NCBI GenBank assembly: GCA_900604495.1 | Contig: UWOR01000003.1 | Span: forward strand, 186,001 to 250,000 | Direction of reading: 5' to 3' | Source of the DNA: Desulfovibrio sp. Marseille-P6017 | GTDB taxonomy: Bacteria; Bacillota_A; Clostridia; Peptostreptococcales; Peptostreptococcaceae | Length of the DNA: 64,000 nucleotides | Shown here: positions 1 through 7,684 of the stretch, piece by piece | Numbering within the stretch: position 1 is the stretch's first letter | Layout of the letters: the number at the start of each line of letters is the position of its first letter | Program-made: the position numbers and the translations under genes | Notes under the pieces: generated by a model | What the model was told of the DNA's origin: nothing | The model's input: only the letters and a program-made list of their open reading frames with translations | Databases searched by the model: none

Positions 1-1
1 G

Positions 2-598
2 TTCATAGGTTTTATGTTTGGACAGATATTTATACCGGTTAGTTTTGCATATTATGCAAATATGATATTTACTTTTTTAATGATAGGACTTTTAATAATG
101 TCTTTATTATCAAGAAAAAATATAATTCCTAGAAGCTTTTCTATGAATTTTGTTTATGCATTTACTTTTATTGATGGTATTCTTACATATCCATTATTAC
201 AATATTATTTAGAGGATTTAGGGACAGGTGTATTTACATCCATATTGGTTGCATCAATAGCGTTATTTGCAGTATTAGCTAAATTATCAAGTAGAAAAGA
301 AGCTGGACATTATCTGGGACTAGGAAGTATATTATTCGCTGGACTTATAGGTATACTAATAGCATTGATAATTAATATATTTATAGGGGGAGCAATGCTT
401 AGTTTATTAATAAGCATAGTGGGTGTAGTAATATTTTCTGGCTATGTTCTTTATGATATAAGTTTAATAAAGCATGAGATAGAAAATGGTGAAATAAGAG
501 AAAAGAATGATCTCTCTCTACATGTTTTAAACCTTTACTTAGACTTTATTAATATATTACTAGATTTATTGAATATAGCATCAATTTTAGATGATTAA
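2..598 (+). CDS. Bax inhibitor-1/YccA-family membrane protein (5' end outside window)
   Basis: This is a multi-pass membrane protein whose reading frame is open to the left edge, so the true start is probably outside the window; the first ATG inside is at 14. At least six hydrophobic segments are visible. The C-terminus, LHVLNLYLDFINILLDLL, matches the typical end of the Bax inhibitor-1 (UPF0005/YccA) family, as does the preceding GYVLYDISLIKH segment. Family members are inner-membrane proteins linked to ion leak or to control of membrane proteases; the exact role here is unknown. A terminator follows directly, so it is transcribed apart from the next gene. Family assignment rests on motif recognition only. 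Confidence 0.75.
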   Translation, partial: FIGFMFGQIFIPVSFAYYANMIFTFLMIGLLIMSLLSRKNIIPRSFSMNFVYAFTFIDGILTYPLLQYYLEDLGTGVFTSILVASIALFAVLAKLSSRKEAGHYLGLGSILFAGLIGILIALIINIFIGGAMLSLLISIVGVVIFSGYVLYDISLIKHEIENGEIREKNDLSLHVLNLYLDFINILLDLLNIASILDD

Positions 599-614
599 TA
601 TATAATATTTTTAT

Positions 615-666
615 AGAGGTGGCTAAACCCAATTTTAAAATGATTGGTTAAGCTATCTCTATTTTT
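615..666 (+). terminator. Rho-independent terminator after the BI-1 gene
   Basis: The stem AGAGGTGGCT pairs, with G-U pairs, with AGCTATCTCT and is followed by a T-run. It separates the membrane protein gene from the sigma-like gene. Confidence 0.8.
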
Positions 667-720
667 ATACATATAATGTTATAATAATTATAGTATAAAT
701 ATAACAAAGGGGTGTTTATT

Positions 721-1725
721 ATGATAACTAATGAAGATTATATAAGATATGAACCTATGGTATATAAGATTGCTAATAAATTTAAAAATAATATATATAA
801 ATTAGAGATAGAGGATTTAGTTCAAATAGGGTCTATGGGTTTTATAAGAGGGTTTAATACATATGACGATACAAGGGATTGTAAAAAAGATACTTGGATA
901 TATTCATGTATAAAGAGAGCTATATTAAGAGAATTTCAAAATTTAAAGAGAATAAAAAGACAATCTTTAGCTAATTCAATATCAATAGATACACCTATAG
1001 GTGGACTGGATGAGGATATAACAATAGCTGATACGATAGAAGATATAAATATAAATGTATCAGATGAAACTATAGATAAAATAACAATAGAAGCCTATAA
1101 AAAAGAAGTAAATATGATATTAAATGGAATAGAACATTATATTGCTTATGAAACCTTATTTACTGATAAGACATTAACTGAGGTATCAGCTTCAAAAGGA
1201 ATAGAATACTCAAAGGCAAAGCATATACAAAATAAAGCATTTAGAGAATTAAAGTTTAAGAGTAAATTAATACGTTCTAAGTATATGGAGTTAAAAGAGC
1301 AAGAGGCGGAGAATAACATAATTAATTTATATAAAGATCCTGCAAAATCAATTTATATTCATGAAATAAGCAAAGAATTAAGAAATAAATACAGACATGA
1401 GCTTGATGTTATAGATACTATACAAACTATATTTGATGGACTAGATACATATAAGAGGAATAAGGTTATACAAGGATTTATATTAAGTTTAGATGATATT
1501 GTAGAAGCTAAAGATCTATTTATATATAAAACTATTGCAGAAGGTAATAGAGCTTATCTAAAGGATAAATATAGCTTTAGTGATATTTATTTTGTGGAAG
1601 ATAGAATAAAAAATACTATTTCTAAAAATAAAGATTTAGTATATGATTTATGGATAAGTTTTAATGACAATTATAAAGAAGATTTAAATAATGAATTTGA
1701 TAAAAGTATTATTTTCGATAGATAG
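721..1725 (+). CDS. Sigma-70 family RNA polymerase sigma factor-like protein with a long C-terminal extension
   Basis: Predicted to direct RNA polymerase to specific promoters. Residues about 1-80 look like sigma region 2: the IEDLVQIGSMGFIRGFNTYD segment matches the core-binding helix, followed by a basic stretch (ILREFQNLKRIKR). Residues about 150-185 (LTEVSASKGIEYSKAKHIQNK) resemble a region 4 helix-turn-helix. About 140 further residues have no recognised domain, which is unusual because small sigma factors normally end after region 4. The ATG at 721 is chosen because AAAGGGG lies at a proper distance; an upstream GTG at 712 overlaps that ribosome site. Target genes are unknown. It could be a phage- or element-borne sigma. 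Confidence 0.7.
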   Translation: MITNEDYIRYEPMVYKIANKFKNNIYKLEIEDLVQIGSMGFIRGFNTYDDTRDCKKDTWIYSCIKRAILREFQNLKRIKRQSLANSISIDTPIGGLDEDITIADTIEDININVSDETIDKITIEAYKKEVNMILNGIEHYIAYETLFTDKTLTEVSASKGIEYSKAKHIQNKAFRELKFKSKLIRSKYMELKEQEAENNIINLYKDPAKSIYIHEISKELRNKYRHELDVIDTIQTIFDGLDTYKRNKVIQGFILSLDDIVEAKDLFIYKTIAEGNRAYLKDKYSFSDIYFVEDRIKNTISKNKDLVYDLWISFNDNYKEDLNNEFDKSIIFDR

Positions 1726-1864
1726 AGTAGTAGATAATAGTAATAATATTTTTAATAGTAATCAAGTTACCTTAGATATGATTTTAGGACTATAAAAATA
1801 TCTTCTATGGGTTACAGAGAGGTTTTGAATAATAAATAAGGTAATTATACCCATACATAGAGTT

Positions 1865-1910
1865 AAAAAAGAAACTAGGCTAAATAAATGGCTTAGTTTC
1901 TTTTTTATTT
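1865..1910. terminator. Bidirectional terminator
   Basis: The hairpin GAAACTAGGC / GCTTAGTTTC has one G-U pair and is flanked by an A-run on the left and a T-run on the right, so it could work on either strand. It lies 140 bases after the sigma-like gene. Confidence 0.8.
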
Positions 1911-2544
1911 CGTTTCCATTTTTGGAATCGTTAATATTTATTTAATATCTAATGTTTTATTGAGGTATCAGAGATTGCATTTATTACGGTAAGGTTACGG
2001 TAAGGTAAGCGAGTCATAGATGTATTACAACGATTAGATTAGTATAAGGTATGCTAAGTTTGTGTTTAGTAATGTTAAGGTTGAAATATGTGAGAAAATG
2101 AGCGTTTAAATTGCAGATAAAAGACTATATAATTGCTAACATAATGAACGAATATAGTTGCGCACTTCCCCAATCTGCAAATTTGCAGACTGCTGATTTC
2201 TTTATCACAATGAACACATATAGTTGCGAACTTCCAAAACGACAAATAAAAATTACGAAACCAACTCAAATTTCAATTTCCAAAACAAACAACTCAAATA
2301 AAAAACGCGGTCAAATGGCTATTTATCAAGCTTTAAGTATTGTAATATCAACGTAGTAGTAATGTAGTAGTAATAGGAACGTTGCATACTTTTTATGGAG
2401 TACTCCAAATGGCACGCTCCAAAAGGGTGCACTTATAAAATAAGCTACAATACTGTATTTTACTAGGGTTTAAGCTTCTAAATCAATGTAGTATAATAAA
2501 AAGTATAAATTTGCTTAGTATTTAGGTTATTCTGGAGGATGTAT
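1911..2544. other. Gene-poor, repeat-rich intergenic stretch
   Basis: No convincing gene is present. Short frames on both strands here lack ribosome sites and consist of repeat translations. Visible structure includes a doubled TTACGGTAAGG near 1990, a 65-base-period direct repeat at 2143-2235, a palindrome CTGCAAATTTGCAG at 2175-2188, a GTAGTAGTAAT tandem near 2355-2370, and the palindrome TGGAGTACTCCA at 2396-2407. Base composition looks less AT-rich than the flanks, hinting at a foreign origin. Confidence 0.6.
2143..2235 (+). repeat. Imperfect direct repeat, two copies 65 bases apart
   Basis: AATGAAC-n2-ATATAGTTGCG-n-ACTTCC occurs at 2143-2169 and again at 2209-2235, differing at only three positions. 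Between the copies is the perfect 14-base palindrome CTGCAAATTTGCAG. Sequence upstream of the first copy (TTGCAGATAAAAGAC) partly resembles the inter-copy sequence, as if a longer array had decayed. Confidence 0.6.
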
Positions 2545-3192
2545 ATGAATGTCATTGATATAAAGAATATAAAAGGTTTATCAGGAAAATATTCAATAAA
2601 GTTTGGTAAAGAAAAGAAATATGTAAACATAGAGGATGATAAGATAACATTATTTGGTCGTATAAAAAGTTATGCTCATGGAGGTTGGTGTAACTATAAA
2701 ATACAAGATATATTTATATCTAAGCAAAAGACAGGTTTTGGAGAAAAGAAATTCTTTGTTTGCCCAGAATGTGGTGAGCGAAGGACTAAAATTTATTGCT
2801 ATGATAATAAAGAAGTATTTAAATGTAGAAGCTGTTTAGGTAAAAATATATATTCTGAAAGATGTAATTTATATGATGGAGGAGGGGTAGCTCTTATTGA
2901 ATATAAGTTTTTTAATTTAATATCGGAGCTTGATTTAAGCGAAACCTCAAAGAAAAGACATATACCTTTTGATAGTAGATATTATGGATCATGCAAACCT
3001 AAATATATGAGGTATGAAAAGTTTGAGTTAATATTAAAGCAATTAACAGCTTTATCAGCTATGAGAGATACTGTTATATTACAAAAGTGCTCATATAGTA
3101 CTAAGTATATAAATGGATTATTGAATAGTAATGTACTAAAGAAGCTTAAGTTAATAGATATACCTGATGCTATATGGTTTCATGAAGTATAA
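2545..3192 (+). CDS. Zinc-ribbon protein of unknown function
   Basis: I do not recognise the family. The protein has about 215 residues with a four-cysteine zinc-ribbon-like pair, CPECG at about residue 73 and CRSC about 22 residues later, in the middle of a basic sequence. The C-terminal half has conserved-looking helical segments (FELILKQLTALSAMRD). The start at ATG 2545 is preferred because GGAGGA lies 5-6 bases upstream; ATG 2539 overlaps that site. Such ribbons are common in nucleic-acid-binding proteins of phages and mobile elements, which fits the neighbourhood, but no function can be assigned. It has no obvious operon partner. Confidence 0.6.
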   Translation: MNVIDIKNIKGLSGKYSIKFGKEKKYVNIEDDKITLFGRIKSYAHGGWCNYKIQDIFISKQKTGFGEKKFFVCPECGERRTKIYCYDNKEVFKCRSCLGKNIYSERCNLYDGGGVALIEYKFFNLISELDLSETSKKRHIPFDSRYYGSCKPKYMRYEKFELILKQLTALSAMRDTVILQKCSYSTKYINGLLNSNVLKKLKLIDIPDAIWFHEV

Positions 3193-3309
3193 GTATTAAT
3201 AGAATATATAGAGTAATTATTAGAATATAAATAGTAACCATAATTATAATATTTAACATATTATAATTAAATGTAAGTTATAAGACAATAATTTAAAAAG
3301 AGGTTTTTA

Positions 3310-3338
3310 TTGTTAGACCAACGATAGGATGGTATAAT
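3310..3338 (+). promoter_or_regulatory. Promoter of the protease-cyclase-effector operon
   Basis: TTGTTA at 3310-3315 and TATAAT at 3333-3338 are separated by 17 bases. A GGAAGGGA ribosome site at about 3350 and the ATG at 3366 follow. This gives the three-gene operon its own promoter. Confidence 0.7.
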
Positions 3339-3365
3339 CTTGTTAATAAGGAAGGGAGTGGTATA

Positions 3366-3893
3366 ATGGATTATCGTACTAGAAATATAATAAATAAATT
3401 GGCTGATGAGATTATAGAATCTTATAAAATTACCGCACCTATTGATGATTTAGAAAGTTTTGTGGAATCTATTGGAGGTAAAGTGACAGAAAATAATCTT
3501 AAAAGTGGGTTCTATGATGGTCGTATAACTACTCAAAATACAGATTATGAGTTTGAGATTTTTATTCCGGAAAATCAGTATCTAGAAAGAAAAAAATTCA
3601 CAATAGCACATGAATTAGGACATTTATTTTTGCATATGGGTTACCAAATAGATGATGATTTATGGGAGGAGCAACGAGGTAGAGATTACTATAGAAATGG
3701 TAGTTCAGAAGAAGAGCTTCAAGCTAATGAATTCGCAGCAGCATTATTAATGCCAAGGGATGAATATAAGAAAATAATGGAGAAATATACGGACGGAGTA
3801 TCCGTTAATACAGCTGAAATTGCTAGATACTTTGGTGTATCTATACAGGCTGCAGCTAATAGAGGAAAATGGTTAGGGTATTTAGCATGGTAG
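3366..3893 (+). CDS. ImmA/IrrE-family metallo-endopeptidase
   Basis: Predicted zinc protease of 175 residues. The HELGH motif at about residue 82, within FTIAHELGHLFLHMG, and the downstream EELQANEFAAALLMP with its glutamate zinc ligand are hallmarks of the ImmA/IrrE family (COG2856). Relatives cleave or inactivate phage- and ICE-type repressors (ImmA of ICEBs1) or the DdrO repressor (IrrE), so it is a likely signal-dependent switch. No XRE repressor gene is adjacent, which is unusual. Its stop codon overlaps the start of the cyclase gene (ATGGTAG), so the two are translationally coupled. This suggests the protease serves the predicted defence operon as sensor or regulator; that role is inferred. 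Confidence 0.88.
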   Translation: MDYRTRNIINKLADEIIESYKITAPIDDLESFVESIGGKVTENNLKSGFYDGRITTQNTDYEFEIFIPENQYLERKKFTIAHELGHLFLHMGYQIDDDLWEEQRGRDYYRNGSSEEELQANEFAAALLMPRDEYKKIMEKYTDGVSVNTAEIARYFGVSIQAAANRGKWLGYLAW

Positions 3894-5371
3894 ATAAAAA
3901 ACTTAATTTGGATAGTAGTCTTATAAAATCTTTGAAAGAGATACGAGAAAATACTGAAGAAGAAAGTAAGAGTAGCAATGTTATTTTATTTTTTTCGTAT
4001 GATATAGTTAATTCATCTTTATATAAAACTGTTAACTATTCAAGTTGGACTATAGTAATAAATAATATATTTAAATACGTAGATAGTTTAGTTACGGAAA
4101 GAATGCCTAATTGTGAATTATGGAGGATACTAGGAGATGAAGCCGTATATATTGTACAAATAAGAGATATTGAACAGATATATAAAAATATTGACTCAAT
4201 ATTTGAGATACTTTGCAAAACAAAAGAGTATTTATCTAGTGGAGAAATATTTAAAAATTGTAAGTCTGAAATAGATATAGAAATAATGAAAATGCAAAAT
4301 ATATTATCTATAAAAGGGTCTTCTTGGTTAGCCATTGTTGCAAATGATATTAATGCAAAGGGGTCTAACGTTGAAAATGCTTATTTGCATTATAATAATT
4401 TTGAATCAATAAAAAATCCAGGTTTTTTTGAATTTTTAGGTAAAGATATAGATGCTGGATTTAGAATTTCAAAAGAAACAAGAGATAGAAGGTTAGTTTT
4501 AAGCTTTGAGCTTGCATATATTTTGAAAATGAGAACAGATTACTTATCAAAGCTGAATCTAATAACATTTAGAAGACTTAAAGGTATCTGGCATGAAAAA
4601 TTATATCCAATTATATGGTTTCATGATAGAGAAAAGTTTAAAAATATATCATTTGAAGAAAGTTTTAAATTTGATGAGCTAGAAGAAGATGAGCTATCTA
4701 GGGAATATTTTAATAATAGAAAAAAAGGTAATAGTAGTAATATAAATCAGTATATTTATGAAGATATAAATGGTGCATTAGATAAGATTTTAGAAGATAG
4801 AAATCTAAAAAACAAGATAGAAAAAATATATTCTACTATAGAGGCTACATCGGAATATCATAAAGACTTTACTAATATAATACCTTTAGAAATGCATTGT
4901 GTAGCTATTTGTTATAAAGTAAATAAATCTGATGGATCAATACAAATATTAGTTGCAAAGAGATCTAGTAAGAAAAAACAAAATCCATCAATATGGGAGT
5001 TTGGATGTGCAAAAGCTAATTATAAAGATAGTATTATAGATACTATAAAAAATGAGTATAAAAAAGATTTTAATATAGATATTGATCTAATATGTTACGA
5101 AGATAGAAATGAAAAGCAACCTATACCTATAGCAGTATATGAAATTGAAAAAGGTTCAGATATACATAAAGGTGTAATATTCATAGCAGAATGTAAGAAT
5201 GATGAATCCGTAGTACGTATAAATGATAAACATGAAGAAGTAAAGTGGATTAATGTAGAAGAAATAGAAACTTTTAGAGATGAAGAATGTGTATTAGATT
5301 TTAAAAATACTATTAACATAGCCTCTAAGAAAATAAAAGAAATGAGGGAAAATATATTCGAGTATGCCTAA
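3887..5371 (+). CDS. Nucleotidyl cyclase-Nudix fusion, Pycsar PycC-like
   Basis: The 494-residue protein has two parts. Residues about 30-215 resemble a class III nucleotidyl cyclase: YDIVNSS with a metal-type Asp at 39, LGDEAVY with Asp 84, and GKDIDAGFRIS with Arg 193. Residues about 337-464 look like a Nudix fold, with WEFGCAK in place of the usual start of the Nudix box and a degenerate core NEYKKD instead of REUXEE. Pycsar cyclases make cCMP or cUMP on phage infection and pair with a membrane or TIR effector; the next gene fits the membrane type. The start at 3887 is preferred over 3869 for its GGTTAGGG ribosome site. It overlaps both neighbours. Whether the Nudix part is catalytic is doubtful. 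Confidence 0.7.
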   Translation: MVDKKLNLDSSLIKSLKEIRENTEEESKSSNVILFFSYDIVNSSLYKTVNYSSWTIVINNIFKYVDSLVTERMPNCELWRILGDEAVYIVQIRDIEQIYKNIDSIFEILCKTKEYLSSGEIFKNCKSEIDIEIMKMQNILSIKGSSWLAIVANDINAKGSNVENAYLHYNNFESIKNPGFFEFLGKDIDAGFRISKETRDRRLVLSFELAYILKMRTDYLSKLNLITFRRLKGIWHEKLYPIIWFHDREKFKNISFEESFKFDELEEDELSREYFNNRKKGNSSNINQYIYEDINGALDKILEDRNLKNKIEKIYSTIEATSEYHKDFTNIIPLEMHCVAICYKVNKSDGSIQILVAKRSSKKKQNPSIWEFGCAKANYKDSIIDTIKNEYKKDFNIDIDLICYEDRNEKQPIPIAVYEIEKGSDIHKGVIFIAECKNDESVVRINDKHEEVKWINVEEIETFRDEECVLDFKNTINIASKKIKEMRENIFEYA

Positions 5372-5931
5372 AAGAAATTTTGAACAGGACGTTTTGGATG
5401 ACTTAAAGTATATATTTGAGAATGTAAACAATTGGCTTAACTTTGCGGAGTTAAAGAATGGAGCATTATTAGTATTTCTAACAACAGTCATAATTGGATT
5501 AACCCAATTAAATTTACCTGATGATAGTAATATACTAATCAAGATATTTTATATAGTATCAATGATTGATATACTTATAAGTATAATTATATTACTACTA
5601 TCTTTTGTTCCTAAGATAAGTAATATAAAGCCTAAATATAATGCTAATATAAATTATCTTAATAAGAATCTTATATTTTGCAGATATAATCAAAGCTAGG
5701 GATTATGAAGAATATTTAATAAATATATATGAGGATTATTACAATACAATTGTATCCAAAGAAGAGTTAAACTTAAAAGAAAAGCATTTAGCTGAGGAGA
5801 TTTTTATAAATTCAAATATAGCATCTAATAAATATAATTATTTTAAATATAGCTTATATTGCTGTTTACCTGGTATAATTTTATCAATTATACTTATATT
5901 AATGATTTATATAACAAGCTATATATACTAA
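5364..5931 (+). pseudogene. Pycsar-type membrane effector (DUF5706-like), frameshifted
   Basis: The gene starts inside the end of the cyclase gene (ATGCCTAA overlap) and reads NWLNFAELKNGALLVFL, typical of the PycTM/DUF5706 N-terminus, followed by two membrane segments. The first frame runs into a stop at 5697-5699. Shifting frame at the TTTT run at 5676-5679 restores ADIIKARDYEEYLINIYEDY, a long charged helix and a final membrane segment, stopping at 5931. The family normally reads NLxFFGDI at exactly this junction, so the two halves are one gene of about 190 residues. The shift equals one extra base or two missing bases in the T-run. It may be a real lesion, phase variation or a sequencing error. 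In Pycsar the effector damages the membrane on binding cyclic pyrimidine nucleotides. Confidence 0.7.
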
Positions 5932-5957
5932 ATTAAATAAATTGTTTTACATATAAT

Positions 5958-5987
5958 AAGGATTCTTGATATAGAGTCCTTTTTTAT
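5958..5987 (+). terminator. Terminator of the Pycsar-like operon
   Basis: AAGGATTC pairs with GAGTCCTT (one G-U pair) and is followed by a T-run. It closes the three-gene operon. Confidence 0.8.
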
Positions 5988-6109
5988 TACAACTATCAGA
6001 ACTATAAATATCAGAACACAATTACAATTAAATTTAAAGAAAATAAAAAGGTTAAATAAGGAATCGATTAGATATAATGAGATTCAATCTAATTTACAAA
6101 ATAATAAAT

Positions 6110-6198
6110 AGAGCAACTTTTATAGAGATATTGAAAATATTATGATGTAAATGTAATAATTGTTTATTATTATGTTGGCCGATTGCTAAAGAGTGCAT
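6110..6198 (+). pseudogene. Decayed type I c-di-GMP riboswitch (relic)
   Basis: The stretch at 6169-6198 matches the 3' part of the intact riboswitch at 53086-53115 at about 24 of 30 positions, and nearly all differences are transitions (for example GGCCGATTGCTAAAGAG versus AGCCAGTTGCCAAAGAG). Upstream, GATGTAAAT at 6144 replaces the core GACGCAAAG, and GAGCAACTT near 6113 resembles GGCAAACTT. Key ligand-binding bases are lost and no gene follows. It reads as a dead copy. Confidence 0.5.
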
Positions 6199-6721
6199 CT
6201 ATTTTGATTTATAATGTATCCTTTTTATATATTAATAAGAATATGCAAAACGATGAATAAGAATGATATTTACATAAATATTCAGATCAGAGACTTGATG
6301 TTTCAATATTATATAAATTTTACTTAGTATCATTTAGCTAGTTAATAATTATAAAGTTTATATTTGTTAGAAAATAAGAGTGGAAATAATATAGTATACA
6401 TGTGTGTTATAAGATAAAAAATAAACTTCTTAATATAATAGAATGAGAATGATACCAAGATAGATTTTAATATTTAACGTATAAAAAGTTGTAAAGCATA
6501 AATTGGATTATAAGGCACTCGCATTATATTAGTAATGTATTTATACCTTGTAATGCTTAAAATGGCATATAAAAGATATAACACAAAATAACACAATATT
6601 AACACAACTAATATGAAAAATAATAGAAAGTGCAAATTTTACATTAGCATATTGTATTAGCAAAAGTATTGATATAACTAAGTTTGATTGAATGTAGAAA
6701 AATATTAAAATTATAATTATA
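6199..6721. other. Intergenic stretch without recognisable gene
   Basis: About 520 bases with many stops in all frames. No convincing ribosome sites, hairpins or promoters were picked out. It ends at the first tmRNA 3'-end fragment and could hold further decayed element sequence. Confidence 0.5.
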
Positions 6722-6755
6722 GACTCCCCTCGTCTCCACCATTAAAATCCACGAA
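6722..6755 (+). repeat. tmRNA (ssrA) 3'-end fragment, putative att scar 1
   Basis: GACTCCCCTCGTCTCCACCA is what the T-arm 3' strand, acceptor strand and CCA end of a clostridial tmRNA look like, but the upstream pairing strands and the rest of tmRNA are absent. CACCATTAAAATCCACGAA (6737-6755) recurs exactly at 19383-19401. A terminator follows directly. Integrases that target ssrA duplicate this 3' end, so this is best read as an attachment-site remnant. Confidence 0.65.
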
Positions 6756-6756
6756 A

Positions 6757-6787
6757 AGTCATACTAAATTTAGTATGATTTTTTTGT
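6757..6787 (+). terminator. Terminator after att scar 1
   Basis: TCATACTAAA / TTTAGTATGA is a perfect stem followed by seven T. Confidence 0.88.
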
Positions 6788-6807
6788 ATGAAAGAATTAT
6801 ATATTTA

Positions 6808-6846
6808 TTAAAAAAATGTTAACTCTATTATAACTAAGTTAAAAGT
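6808..6846 (+). promoter_or_regulatory. Possible Pho box upstream of the phosphodiesterase gene
   Basis: TTAAAA, TTAACT, ATAACT and AAAAGT occur at 6808, 6819, 6830 and 6841, an exact 11-base period. PhoP sites in Gram-positive bacteria are TT(A/T/C)ACA-like hexamers with 11-base spacing. The last unit is poor. A TATATA box follows at 6846. Confidence 0.45.
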
Positions 6847-6950
6847 ATATAAACTAAAAAAAAATATGCTAGTATGTTAAATAGGCTATGTTAAACTATT
6901 TGTTCAACATAGTCTATTAAAAAAATAAATTTAGTAGAGGTAATTAAGTT

Positions 6951-7676
6951 ATGATAAAGAATTTTGCACATCGTGGATTTAGTGGTAAGTATCCAGAAAA
7001 TACTCTTTTAGCATTACAAAAAGCGATAGAAATAGGTAGTGATGGCATTGAATTTGATGTTCAGTTAACAAAAGACGGACAAGTTGTAATTATACATGAT
7101 GAAACTATAGACCGTACTTCTGACGGAACTGGATATGTATGTGATTATACTTATGATGAACTAATAAAATATGATTTTTCAGGACGTTATATGGGGAAAG
7201 TTGAAAAACAAAAACTACCTCTTTTAAAAGACTACTTTGAAATGGTTAAAGACACTAACATTATTTCAAATATAGAATTAAAAAATAGCATTCTTGATTA
7301 TAAAGATATAGAACAAAAAGTGTATGGATTAATAGTGGAATATGGTTTAAAAGATAAAGTTATTATTTCATCTTTCAATCATGAAAGTATAATTAGAATG
7401 AAAAAAATTGATGAAAGTATTGTATGTGGTTTTCTTGTAGATTGTACTATGTTAGATGCACCAATGTATATCAAAAAATATAATGTTGAGTGCTTCCATC
7501 CTTCAGGATATAGCTTAACAAAAGAAAAGGTAGAAGCTCTACAAAATCAAGGTATATTGGTTAATGTATGGTTAGGAAGTCATAACATGGATTACAAAGA
7601 ACTAATAGATATGGGAATAGATATACTAATATCAGATAATCCAGATCAAGTAAAAGAAATTATAAGCAACTTATAG
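6951..7676 (+). CDS. Glycerophosphodiester phosphodiesterase
   Basis: This 241-residue cytoplasmic enzyme hydrolyses glycerophosphodiesters (deacylated phospholipids) to glycerol-3-phosphate and an alcohol. The GDPD hallmarks are all present: AHRGFSGKYPENT at the N-terminus with the catalytic His and the metal Glu, EFDVQLTKDG, and HDETIDRTSDGTG. The end (WLGSHNMDYKELIDMGIDILISDNP) is the normal TIM-barrel finish of the family. It has no signal peptide, so its substrate must be imported, which fits the Ugp-type importer downstream. The PHP phosphatase gene follows after 8 bases with its ribosome site overlapping this stop codon. Possible Pho-box repeats lie upstream. Confidence 0.93.
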   Translation: MIKNFAHRGFSGKYPENTLLALQKAIEIGSDGIEFDVQLTKDGQVVIIHDETIDRTSDGTGYVCDYTYDELIKYDFSGRYMGKVEKQKLPLLKDYFEMVKDTNIISNIELKNSILDYKDIEQKVYGLIVEYGLKDKVIISSFNHESIIRMKKIDESIVCGFLVDCTMLDAPMYIKKYNVECFHPSGYSLTKEKVEALQNQGILVNVWLGSHNMDYKELIDMGIDILISDNPDQVKEIISNL

Positions 7677-7684
7677 GAGGGGAT

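Noticed and set aside
2075..2356. Overlapping small frames on both strands
   Set aside because: They lie in a repeat region, have no ribosome sites and translate the repeat itself, so they are not supported as genes.
5670..5700. Programmed ribosomal frameshift in the membrane effector
   Set aside because: No stimulatory structure or upstream Shine-Dalgarno-like element and no known precedent in this family; a simple indel is the plainer reading.
6380..6755. A complete tmRNA gene ending at scar 1
   Set aside because: No tmRNA 5' end, tag frame or T-arm left strand could be found upstream; only the last 25-35 bases look like tmRNA.
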